This document shows positions 6,597 through 14,108 of a stretch of 16,691 nucleotides of DNA, one piece after another; positions within the stretch are counted from its first letter, which is position 1; each line of letters opens with the position of its first letter. The stretch covers positions 1 through 16,691 of the forward strand of contig JABGUO010000129.1 in NCBI GenBank assembly GCA_018646565.1, read 5' to 3'. The stretch comes from Opitutia bacterium (lineage in GTDB: Bacteria; Verrucomicrobiota; Verrucomicrobiia; Opitutales; Seribacteraceae). The notes below the pieces were generated by a model. That model ran no database searches. It saw only the letters and a list, made by a program, of their open reading frames with translations, and was not told the origin of the DNA. The translations under genes were made by a program, and so were the position numbers.

Positions 6597-8759
6597 CTAC
6601 TTTGCTTTCACGGTAACCGAGGTTGGTGTATAGAAGACCGAAAAACTTTTACCGCCAATGGACACCTCATCATTCTCAAAACCACCTGAAATCGAATTGG
6701 CCTGAAGTACGGTATAACTTTTACCATTATTAATCCTACCTGTTTTCAATAACTCTAACCTGCCGGACAAGTGTACGGAACCAGCAACCTGCATAGGTTT
6801 GTCCATCTGCAAGACAAGTGTTCCTTGATTATAAAGATCTCCTTTAATCATTCCGTGACCCTTAAGCACTCCCCCTTTTTTTATTCCAAGCCAACGATGA
6901 GACCCGATCATCCCTCCTTGCAGGTTGACTTGCCCTGCATTAGATATTCTCAGTTCATTTCTTGCACTTACTTTTGCTCCCTTCTTTACGATAAGTACTC
7001 CGCTTACCTCGAGGCCCAGAAAATTAGTTTCTTTTAATGCGACCGCTGTTCCCTTTTGAATCTGAGCACACCAATGAGATTTTGGTACGCCTGCTTCCTT
7101 GATGTACACAATTTCAGCATTTTCATAAATATACTCCGACCAGTTCGAAGACGAACCAAGAGAACCATTTTTGGTTTTCGCATTCCATGTATGATAAGTA
7201 TTAGCAAAGCCGGCGGGTTCATCCACCCGTTCCGCAGTCAACAACGCGTTAAGCTTTTTAACCAATTGAGGGCGAACTTCAGCCAGATTATTTTGTTCTG
7301 CAGGATCAGTATTCAGATCAAAAAGCATGGTAACGGGTTCCTTTTTTCGCTTTTTCTTTTTACTGCTTGCCGATGACTTCGTATCTCCGCGTGGGCGAAT
7401 TAATTTATACTGCCCATCAATAATCGACGCCTGATTTCCCGCTTCGTGAATCAAAAAATCTCTTGGTCGTTGAATGCCTTTCCCTGTGAGAGTGGGAGCC
7501 AGGGAGACACCGCTCACTCCGAGAGGAATAGGTACTCCTGCAAGTTCACAAAAAGTAGGGAGTAAATCCGAACAATCCATAACCCAATCAGTGCTCGATC
7601 CTTTTTTGAGCTTTGATTTCTGAGTAATTTTTTCTGACCAGCGCATTATAGTTGGTACCCGAATACCACCCTCATAAATACTTCCCTTTGATCCCTGCAG
7701 TCCTCCGTTCGCGTCTAATTGTTCACGATTACTTCCACCCGGGCCGCCGTTATCCGATTGAAAAACAACGAGCGTATTATCAGCAACTGAATCTGACTTA
7801 TCTCCATCTCCATTCGGGTCTTCCAAAGCTTTCAGAATATTACCAAAGTGAGCATCGATTCGTGTTACCATGGCACACCACTGTTGGGATTGAGGAGATA
7901 GTTTTTTAAAAAAGGATTTGTCCTTGTAGTCATGATCCCAATTCGGAAGCTTCTGAACTTCAGCAAAAGGAGCATGTGGAATCTGAGCGGCAAACAAGCC
8001 AAAGAAGGGCTTGCCCGAACGATTGTATTCGGCTGCCTGTTCACGGACAAAATCGAGACAGGCAAATGCATAAACATCATCACAATAGGCGACTTTCGGA
8101 TAGTCAGGATGATTCTGAGAGGCTGGATAATTCGAATAAGACTTTTGATTCCTGTATTTTACCATGCTATTAGCCTTGAGCTCCAATCCTCCGGCTAGCC
8201 TTCGTTTCGACGGCGCATTCCAAAGGGTTGGCTGAAAAAAGGTATGGGCACGCACATGATGGAGTTCCGCGACAACAAACTTGTATCCGTGAGAAGTGGG
8301 AAGAGTTTGCACATTATCGATAGTCGGGTTTTGCATATCCCTGGATCCGCCATATCCCCACTTACCCCAATATCCAGTCGTATAACCTGCCTGGGCAAGT
8401 GCATCTCCCATGGTAATATCATCCTTACGAATCGCCTTTTTGGCATTATCCGGATCATTACGGTCCGCAAAGGTATACCCCTGATGAAACCCGGTTTGCT
8501 GGGATGACCGTGCAGGTGAGCAAACCGTACATCCATAACCTCGGGTAAAATTGATTCCCTGCTCCGCCAAGCGATCCAAATACGGCGTAAGCACATAGGG
8601 CTTACCTTCCGCTTTTCTCTCAGCCTGACCATTCGGACCAATGGAGCCCCAACCGAGGTCATCCACATATAAATAAAGAATGTTGGGGCGCTCCGCTCCA
8701 AAGGCAACACTGGCTAAAATAAAACTGGATGTTTGTAAAAAAAGGATTAGATTTTTCAT
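6597..8759 (-). CDS. Secreted S1 sulfatase with C-terminal autotransporter-like beta-strand domain
   Basis: 720 residues. A signal peptide covers 1-22. The sulfatase domain (about 24-510) has DD at 33-34, the canonical formylglycine motif CSPAR with Cys80, GKW at 132-134, SDNGG at 335-339 and EGGIRVP at 363-369. A very basic insert (KKKKRKK, 467-473) interrupts the end of this domain. The last 200 residues are not sulfatase. They contain glycine/asparagine-spaced strands (GVLKGHGMIKG at 630-640, then NQGTL at 644-648) and an end (YTVLQANSISGGF, 682-694) typical of autotransporter-associated beta-strand or PEP-CTERM-like passenger domains. No membrane anchor follows, so the domain more likely mediates surface or matrix attachment or substrate contact. 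It is the last gene of the leftward sulfatase run, 94 bp after the phosphatase gene. The substrate is unknown. Confidence 0.92.
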   Translation of the reverse strand: MKNLILFLQTSSFILASVAFGAERPNILYLYVDDLGWGSIGPNGQAERKAEGKPYVLTPYLDRLAEQGINFTRGYGCTVCSPARSSQQTGFHQGYTFADRNDPDNAKKAIRKDDITMGDALAQAGYTTGYWGKWGYGGSRDMQNPTIDNVQTLPTSHGYKFVVAELHHVRAHTFFQPTLWNAPSKRRLAGGLELKANSMVKYRNQKSYSNYPASQNHPDYPKVAYCDDVYAFACLDFVREQAAEYNRSGKPFFGLFAAQIPHAPFAEVQKLPNWDHDYKDKSFFKKLSPQSQQWCAMVTRIDAHFGNILKALEDPNGDGDKSDSVADNTLVVFQSDNGGPGGSNREQLDANGGLQGSKGSIYEGGIRVPTIMRWSEKITQKSKLKKGSSTDWVMDCSDLLPTFCELAGVPIPLGVSGVSLAPTLTGKGIQRPRDFLIHEAGNQASIIDGQYKLIRPRGDTKSSASSKKKKRKKEPVTMLFDLNTDPAEQNNLAEVRPQLVKKLNALLTAERVDEPAGFANTYHTWNAKTKNGSLGSSSNWSEYIYENAEIVYIKEAGVPKSHWCAQIQKGTAVALKETNFLGLEVSGVLIVKKGAKVSARNELRISNAGQVNLQGGMIGSHRWLGIKKGGVLKGHGMIKGDLYNQGTLVLQMDKPMQVAGSVHLSGRLELLKTGRINNGKSYTVLQANSISGGFENDEVSIGGKSFSVFYTPTSVTVKAK

Positions 8760-8784
8760 TATATAATAAATTTACCTTTTCAGT

Positions 8785-8810
8785 TTATCCCTCTTTGTGG
8801 CAAGGGATAA
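8785..8810. repeat. Eight-base inverted repeat in the leader of the beta-domain sulfatase
   Basis: TTATCCCT (8785-8792) and AGGGATAA (8803-8810) are perfect arms around a 10-base loop, ending about 26 bp before the sulfatase start at 8759. No T-run follows in the leftward direction, so it does not look like a standard terminator. It could be an operator, an RNA-stability hairpin between operon genes, or a translational control element. Confidence 0.4.
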
Positions 8811-8825
8811 GGAGAGACTCACTGA

Positions 8826-8837
8826 ATTTTCGAAAAT
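8826..8837. repeat. Twelve-base perfect palindrome ATTTTCGAAAAT
   Basis: A perfect palindrome between the phosphatase gene and the beta-domain sulfatase, 16 bp from the hairpin at 8785-8810. It has the form of a small operator. The inverted repeat at 6551-6577 has similar half-sites (TTTTC/GAAAA) with a wider spacer, so the two might share a regulator, but such AT-rich halves are easily matched by chance. Confidence 0.3.
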
Positions 8838-8853
8838 CAATCGAAGCCCAAAA

Positions 8854-9711
8854 TTAAAGGCTTAGAATTTCCCTAATTTGGACCGCTAGTGCTTGATCCG
8901 TGGCATAAACAGCACCCCCATGATTCATAAAAGTTGAATCCTCCCGGTTTAAATCAAGTGAATTACCATGCACATCGCTTACTTCAGCACCCGCTTCTTC
9001 ATACAGACAAGCGGTGGCTGCATAATCCCAAATACTACCCCCACCCTCCTGTGGCTTTGAAAATTTAAAATGACACCCGGGAGCCGACTCCAGAGAATGA
9101 CAGGCATTGATCACAGCTCCACCGAATTGAGTCGCCACTACCCCTTGCAGTCCAACTGAACCAGCATAGTTTTCCAACTCCGTTAACACCCGTAATCGTT
9201 CAGGATGATCTTCAAAACTTCGATCGTAAGTAAAGACCAACTCTTTTCCCTTCGATTGCATTTTCCATGGTATACCATTCCTTTCCACACCATATCCTTT
9301 GGTTGCCTGCCAAAGAATATCATGCACCGGATCGTAGACCACTCCGATTTGAGGCGAACCATCCCGGGCAACCAAAGCGATAGAAACCGAATAGCCCGGT
9401 TCTTTTCGAGTGAAAGGCAAAGTTCCATCTAAAGGATCAATACACCAAAAATAATTCTTCTCGAATCGGGAACGGTCGTCTTCACTTTCCTCAGTTAGTA
9501 ATGCCAAATCAAACTCACAACAAGTCGGCTCAAGAATTCGCAAGATCGCATCCTGTGCTTTTTGATCCACCTCGGTCACCACTTGAGAAGCATAAGTGTC
9601 TCCCCCATCTTTATGAAGTACTTCTACCTCAACATCCTGATAACGCTTGATCAAATTACCAGCATCTAGAGCGGCATTTACCGCATGAATGGTTAGCCGA
9701 TTGAGATCCAT
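8854..9711 (-). CDS. Inositol monophosphatase / CysQ family phosphatase
   Basis: 285 residues, no signal peptide, so cytoplasmic. It is a lithium-sensitive-type Mg-dependent phosphatase: TEVD (46-49), the acidic pair in TEESEDD (Glu74, Glu75), the core motif DPLDGT (92-97) and WDYAA (228-232) followed by EEAG with the second metal-binding Asp229. Relatives dephosphorylate myo-inositol phosphates, histidinol phosphate, fructose-1,6-bisphosphate or 3'-phosphoadenosine 5'-phosphate (CysQ). The DPLDGT core, with Leu, is closer to CysQ-type than to classical inositol monophosphatases, but this does not settle the substrate. A CysQ role would fit the sulfur theme but is inference. Its ATG shares one base with the stop codon of the upstream phosphotransferase (TGATG at 9713-9709), which implies translational coupling and a joint role. 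No gene symbol is given because the substrate is open. Confidence 0.87.
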   Translation of the reverse strand: MDLNRLTIHAVNAALDAGNLIKRYQDVEVEVLHKDGGDTYASQVVTEVDQKAQDAILRILEPTCCEFDLALLTEESEDDRSRFEKNYFWCIDPLDGTLPFTRKEPGYSVSIALVARDGSPQIGVVYDPVHDILWQATKGYGVERNGIPWKMQSKGKELVFTYDRSFEDHPERLRVLTELENYAGSVGLQGVVATQFGGAVINACHSLESAPGCHFKFSKPQEGGGSIWDYAATACLYEEAGAEVSDVHGNSLDLNREDSTFMNHGGAVYATDQALAVQIREILSL

Positions 9712-10700
9712 CAGGCGTTTTCCTCCCGCAAGGATTCAATTACTTCCCGGGTTACCCTTTCACTGTAATCACTTAGCTTCCAGTGACCGGGACTCCAGCC
9801 TTTCATAAATCGATGAAAATCAGCCCAAGCGACACGGTATAAAGGGCGCCAGTCCTGCACAACTTCTTCGCCGGCCACTTCATTATTTATTCGTGCAAGT
9901 GATTTTCGAAACTGAGTAAAATAATAATTAAGGACCTCAACCTCCATTTCTTCCGCTTCCTCATCTCGAAAACAACTCCCGACAAAATAGGCTAAATCTT
10001 TCATCCCACAACCTCCCCCCACATATTGAAAGTCAACCGCTGCCACCTCGGATCCATCGGAACTAAAGCAAAAATTAGCTAGCTTGGCATCCCCATGCAC
10101 TAAGGTTTGAAACTTATTTCTTTTTAACTTGGTATCAATCGCAGGTGCAACCTCTTTAAGTACTACATCATCCAACCTCTCCAGTTCGTCAGGCCTTGTC
10201 TCCAGATGCCAATAGGTTCCACTCTCCCAAAGCCCAGTCGCATCTCCATCCAAATTCCCGGCATGGAAGGTAGCTAACCAACTAACACATGCCTCCCACT
10301 CGGTCTGATTGACGAAACTCTTACGGCCTCTAAATCCAGAAGCATCTAAATCTTCCAATAGAAGTAATACCTCATCTCCTTCCTTCTTCGTTCCCAAGCA
10401 AGCTGGAATCCGTGCGAAGCTATTTTTACAATCCACATTCTGTTTTCGGTACCAATTTGCTTCTACTTGGTAGGATTTGAGTTTTCGCTGGTGAGACAGA
10501 TCTGTATTCCACCCCCTTGGGTGAGATCCCCTGCCGGGCTGAACATGCTTCACGACAATACTTGAAAACTCACCTCCATCCAAGTTCACCCGTTGAATAC
10601 TCCCGTATCCACTCCAAAGGCTCTGAACTTCGACCCGGTTCGTAATCCGATTCGCGTTGGTTCGTTCTAAAATAAAACTATCTACCTGCTCAATTTCCAC
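9711..10700 (-). CDS. Choline/ecdysteroid-kinase-like phosphotransferase
   Basis: 329 residues of protein-kinase-like fold, no signal peptide. Visible motifs are the probable ATP-site lysine in VVKHV (Lys51), LLLEDLD (113-119), the Brenner-type catalytic loop HGDAKLAN (202-209, Asp204 and Asn209) and the metal-binding DFQ (223-225) followed by DLAYF (235-239). These place it with aminoglycoside phosphotransferase, choline kinase and ecdysteroid-kinase-like (CHK) enzymes, which phosphorylate a hydroxyl of a small molecule. The substrate is not recognisable. The start is a GTG at 10700. No other start exists before an in-frame stop upstream, and a hairpin directly abuts this GTG. The stop overlaps the start of the phosphatase gene by one base, so kinase and phosphatase are made together. 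It sits 53 bp after the third tandem sulfatase, within the same leftward run. Confidence 0.83.
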   Translation of the reverse strand: MEIEQVDSFILERTNANRITNRVEVQSLWSGYGSIQRVNLDGGEFSSIVVKHVQPGRGSHPRGWNTDLSHQRKLKSYQVEANWYRKQNVDCKNSFARIPACLGTKKEGDEVLLLLEDLDASGFRGRKSFVNQTEWEACVSWLATFHAGNLDGDATGLWESGTYWHLETRPDELERLDDVVLKEVAPAIDTKLKRNKFQTLVHGDAKLANFCFSSDGSEVAAVDFQYVGGGCGMKDLAYFVGSCFRDEEAEEMEVEVLNYYFTQFRKSLARINNEVAGEEVVQDWRPLYRVAWADFHRFMKGWSPGHWKLSDYSERVTREVIESLREENA

Positions 10701-10724
10701 AGCTAAGAACTTAGCTGCCGTCCT
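10700..10724 (-). promoter_or_regulatory. Hairpin between a Shine-Dalgarno-like site and the GTG start of the phosphotransferase
   Basis: In the leftward transcript AGGACGG (10724-10718) is followed at once by CAGCTAAG-TT-CTTAGCTG (10717-10700), an inverted repeat with eight-base arms. The final G is the first base of the GTG start codon. A stem of seven pairs with a GUUC loop can form. Unfolded, the Shine-Dalgarno-like sequence is about 18 bases from the start. Folded, it would come close to it. Function is inferred. Confidence 0.4.
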
Positions 10725-10753
10725 GTTGAATACGAATTAAAAAATACCCCGAG

Positions 10754-12361
10754 TTACAGCCATTTGGAAGAGGATTGGTTCGCCAGGACATGGGAACGGG
10801 TCTTTTGGAATTTGCTTAGGGAATCCTGTGCCTGTTTCAATTGTACTTTAATCTGTTTGTCATCCGGGGAATTCTTAAGTTTTTTCTGACAGTCTGAAAT
10901 CTGCTGCTGCTTCTCTCCAATCCATTTGTTTAATTCATCAAGACGGGTTTCATAGACTTCCTCCATAGTCCAAGCTCCTACTTTCTTCAAGTAAGCATCG
11001 AGTTTCCGAACCATAGAATCTCTTTTCTCTGGCATGGAATTGGATAAATCCTTGGTTTCCCCTATGTCCTTGGCCACATCAAAGAGCTTTATCTCACCGG
11101 TGTTTAAATGACGCATCAATTTGTAATCTCCGACCCGATAAGAAGTGATCGGGATCGTGTAGTAGGCAGGGAAGTGAAAGACCAGACCCGTGTCCCGCTT
11201 GGGAAGTTTTCCCTCATTTCCCTTCTTGAGGACAGAACGCAAGTTTACCCCATCCAAGTCCTCGGGCAGTGGGGCCTCACTTCCCGAAAGTTTGTGCATG
11301 GTGGGAAGGTAGTCCCATTGGGCAACTGGAAGATCACACTGGGAATTGCCAGGAATACCAGGTCCGGCCACTATCATGGGCACCCGAATACCACCCTCCC
11401 ACATCCTGGCTTTCCCTCCTTGGAGTGGTTTATTACTGGCTCCTCCTCCATTATCGGAAGAAAAAATCACAAAGGTATTTTTTTGCATACCCAGTTGATT
11501 CAGCCGGTCAAGCACCATACCAATCGAGGTGTCCATATTTTCCATCATCGCCGCATAGTTGGCCCGCTCCCAATGAGACCTCATCTTTAAGGGCATTTCA
11601 TCGGCATTATCGTCAAACTTTGAAATGTCAGGAATCTTGTCCTCGATGCCTTCCCGTTCGGCAACCATATCCAAATATTTTCGGCGAGTGCTTTTTAAGG
11701 ACATGTTTCGAACATGCAAGGCATAGTGAGAAATCGTCAGAAAGAAAGGTTTCTTATCCTTGGCTCTTTTTTCGAGGAATGCATTGGAAGTTTTAGCCAA
11801 GCTGAAAACACGCTTTGGATCATCCAGTGGAATGAGGGTTTTGTCTACCGGTTCCCACCAATCTCCATGTCCGTTGCCATTGGGGTGTTTGTGAATGAAA
11901 TCAGTCTCGTCATATCCATGATCCTTGAACCATCCGAGTGGAGTACAGCCCTTACCAAAAAAACCACTTACATACCCCTTTCCAGATTCCTTAAGCATTT
12001 CCGCCAAGGAAAGTTTCTTTTCAAAATCTACCTGCTTTTTATTCATCACCACATCGTGAATGGAAACACAACCCACCCGGGCAGTGGTCATTCCAAACTG
12101 GATGCTTGCCCGGGAAGAGGTGCAAACTGGAGAAGGACAATAGGCATTGGAAAAACGCATACCACGCTCCGCCAGTTTTTCCAGGTTTGGAGTCTGATGA
12201 AGGGAATGCCCAAGTTCAGGTCGATCCTTCATCATGGGAACACTCGTTTGGGTATAGCCCAGATCATCCGCATAGATCAAGATGAAGTTGGGTGCTTTCT
12301 TTCCGTACAGACAGAAACATGATAGGGCTAAAGTTAAAATGGAGAGGGTGATTGTTTTCAT
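10754..12361 (-). CDS. Secreted S1 sulfatase, tandem paralogue with CTSSR active-site motif
   Basis: 535 residues. Signal peptide 1-20, then a sulfatase domain with NFILIYADDLG (25-35), Cys80 in CTSSR (80-84), FGKG (135-138), SHYALH (211-216), SDNGGG (302-307), EGGIRVP (322-328) and a GDYKLMRHLN strand (411-420). The third position of the formylglycine motif is Ser, where Pro or Ala is usual. The codons at 12124-12110 confirm it. The usual GKWHL is replaced by FGKGC, keeping the lysine but losing the histidine. Residues about 465-525 are a charged, helical, probably coiled-coil tail (EKQQQ, QLKQAQDSLSKFQK) shared in style with the two paralogues upstream. ATG 12361 has no Shine-Dalgarno sequence. 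The gene lies 48 bp after the previous sulfatase and 53 bp before the phosphotransferase. Substrate unknown; whether Cys80 is converted to formylglycine is an open question. Confidence 0.92.
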   Translation of the reverse strand: MKTITLSILTLALSCFCLYGKKAPNFILIYADDLGYTQTSVPMMKDRPELGHSLHQTPNLEKLAERGMRFSNAYCPSPVCTSSRASIQFGMTTARVGCVSIHDVVMNKKQVDFEKKLSLAEMLKESGKGYVSGFFGKGCTPLGWFKDHGYDETDFIHKHPNGNGHGDWWEPVDKTLIPLDDPKRVFSLAKTSNAFLEKRAKDKKPFFLTISHYALHVRNMSLKSTRRKYLDMVAEREGIEDKIPDISKFDDNADEMPLKMRSHWERANYAAMMENMDTSIGMVLDRLNQLGMQKNTFVIFSSDNGGGASNKPLQGGKARMWEGGIRVPMIVAGPGIPGNSQCDLPVAQWDYLPTMHKLSGSEAPLPEDLDGVNLRSVLKKGNEGKLPKRDTGLVFHFPAYYTIPITSYRVGDYKLMRHLNTGEIKLFDVAKDIGETKDLSNSMPEKRDSMVRKLDAYLKKVGAWTMEEVYETRLDELNKWIGEKQQQISDCQKKLKNSPDDKQIKVQLKQAQDSLSKFQKTRSHVLANQSSSKWL

Positions 12362-12409
12362 TGGTAGTTAATATAGAGAATTAAAATCTTTTTGAGATAA
12401 GTCGGTAAA

Positions 12410-14080
12410 TTACTTTTTTTTGATCAGCTTCCCACCTTTGGTCATACCGATTTCGGCTTCCGCAGTTTTATGGGCTGTGTCGTACCAGTCAGGCCAGGTT
12501 TCCTGTTTTTTTGTGATCGCTCGGTTCGCGAAAAAGCCACGCTTTTTAAGTTCAAGCTCCTGATCAATTAGAGACTTCTGTTTTTCATAGTCGCTTGGCA
12601 TGTTGGCATCCAACTCTTTCATTTTACGTTTATGGTTCTCGACTGCTCGTCTTTCGAAATCATCCATGGTTTCGTAAAAAGCCTGGTAACTGTCCTTCAC
12701 ATCACCCCCGTCCACTTCCTCGATATAGGTTCGTAGCATCTTATCCATAGAAGCCACTTTTTTAGGCATCTTTTGGGCAAGATCATTCTTCTCGCGGTAA
12801 TCAACGACAACATTGAAAAGTTTTTTTTCATCCGTGTTCATATTACGCATGAACTTGTAGTCTCCTATTCGAATGGCACTAATGGGCACTTGGTAGTGAC
12901 TGGGAAAGTGATGAATAATACCCGGTGCCCGGCGTTTCACTTTCCCCTTGTTACCCTTAAAAAAGACATTCTTCAAACTTCCTCCATCAATATCATCAGG
13001 CAAGGGAGTCTCATTTCCACTCAAGTCGTGCAGGGTGGCAAGAAGATCCCACTGAACAACCGGAACATCACAATAGGCACCACCTCGAATTCCGGGTCCA
13101 GATACAATAAAGGGAACACGAATACCCCCCTCAAAGCAGGAATATTTACCCTCCTGCAGCGGACCGTTGTTGCGACGATTTTCTTTTGTACGGGGGATAC
13201 ATTCACTCCCATTATCGGAGGTAAACATGACATAAGTGTTATCCAAAACGCCCACTTTTTTTAGGTAATCAAGAATGATGCCTATGTGCTGATCCGTTTC
13301 TTCCAACATGGCCCCATATAGCGGATTGCATTCCCTTTCGAAAAGCCTGAGTTCTTCCTTATCCGTGGGTTTTTCAAGGTTGTCATATTTAGCCTGCCAC
13401 TTATCCATGTATTTTTTGGATGCTGCATGCGGTACATGAACAGAATAATGGGAAACCATCATCATAAACGGCCGTTTCCCTGCATTTTTCTTAAGAAATT
13501 TCATCGATTCATCAATAAGTGAGTAGATTCGCTTGGGATTATCCGGCGGAAGATCCTCGCGGGAAGGAATATCAATTTTTTCACCATGTAAATTACCATT
13601 AGGTGCATGCTCTTCGTATTCATCGGTGAAATCATAATTCACAAGCTTGAGTTTCTCGGTCATCCCCTTACCGAAGTGGGCCGTAATGTAGTTCTTGCCT
13701 GCCGTCTTCACAGAATCTGCCAGAGAATATTGTCCGGCATAACCCTCCGAACGCTGCTTTTTATGGAAGACATCAAACACATAACGATATTGGGTACGGG
13801 CGGAAGTTTGACCGAACTGAATACTAACACGGGATCCGGTACAGGTCGCAGTGGGGGCATACCCGTTGGAAAAGCACATACCCATTTCGGCAAGGCGCTC
13901 CACATTGGGTGTCTTGTAAAAAGAATGCTTGGACATCGGTTCTGAATCCATCATCCGGACGGAAGTCTGATGCCAACCCAGATCATCCATGTAAATAATG
14001 ATGAAATTGGAGGAGTCCTTGGCAAAGGATGTAAAAATTGAAATTACAAGAAGAGGTAATGGAAACCAAAACTTTTTCAT
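12410..14080 (-). CDS. Secreted S1 sulfatase, tandem paralogue with CTGSR active-site motif
   Basis: 556 residues. Signal peptide 1-20, then the same layout as its neighbours: NFIIIYMDDLG (25-35), Cys80 in CTGSR (80-84), HFGKG (135-139), SHYSVHVPH (210-218), SDNGS (288-292), EGGIRVP (317-323). Gly replaces Pro/Ala at the third position of the formylglycine motif; the bases at 13843-13829 read TGT ACC GGA TCC CGT. The GKWH histidine is again absent. A lysine/glutamate-rich helical extension takes up the last 100 or so residues and ends in KKK. It shares with the other paralogues the pattern SG-E-PLP-D-DG, a run of KGN-GK-KR, and an HFP-Y-PI-S-R-GDYK block, so the set arose by tandem duplication. 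Spacing is 28 bp from the upstream sulfatase and 48 bp to the next, with no Shine-Dalgarno sequence, consistent with one long operon. Substrate unknown. Confidence 0.92.
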   Translation of the reverse strand: MKKFWFPLPLLVISIFTSFAKDSSNFIIIYMDDLGWHQTSVRMMDSEPMSKHSFYKTPNVERLAEMGMCFSNGYAPTATCTGSRVSIQFGQTSARTQYRYVFDVFHKKQRSEGYAGQYSLADSVKTAGKNYITAHFGKGMTEKLKLVNYDFTDEYEEHAPNGNLHGEKIDIPSREDLPPDNPKRIYSLIDESMKFLKKNAGKRPFMMMVSHYSVHVPHAASKKYMDKWQAKYDNLEKPTDKEELRLFERECNPLYGAMLEETDQHIGIILDYLKKVGVLDNTYVMFTSDNGSECIPRTKENRRNNGPLQEGKYSCFEGGIRVPFIVSGPGIRGGAYCDVPVVQWDLLATLHDLSGNETPLPDDIDGGSLKNVFFKGNKGKVKRRAPGIIHHFPSHYQVPISAIRIGDYKFMRNMNTDEKKLFNVVVDYREKNDLAQKMPKKVASMDKMLRTYIEEVDGGDVKDSYQAFYETMDDFERRAVENHKRKMKELDANMPSDYEKQKSLIDQELELKKRGFFANRAITKKQETWPDWYDTAHKTAEAEIGMTKGGKLIKKK

Positions 14081-14108
14081 AAATTATTCTATTATTTGAT
14101 AATTAAGA

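Noticed and set aside
8195..8710. 171-codon leftward frame inside the beta-domain sulfatase
   Set aside because: It overlaps the catalytic Cys region of the sulfatase in another frame and carries no motif of its own; it is a shadow.
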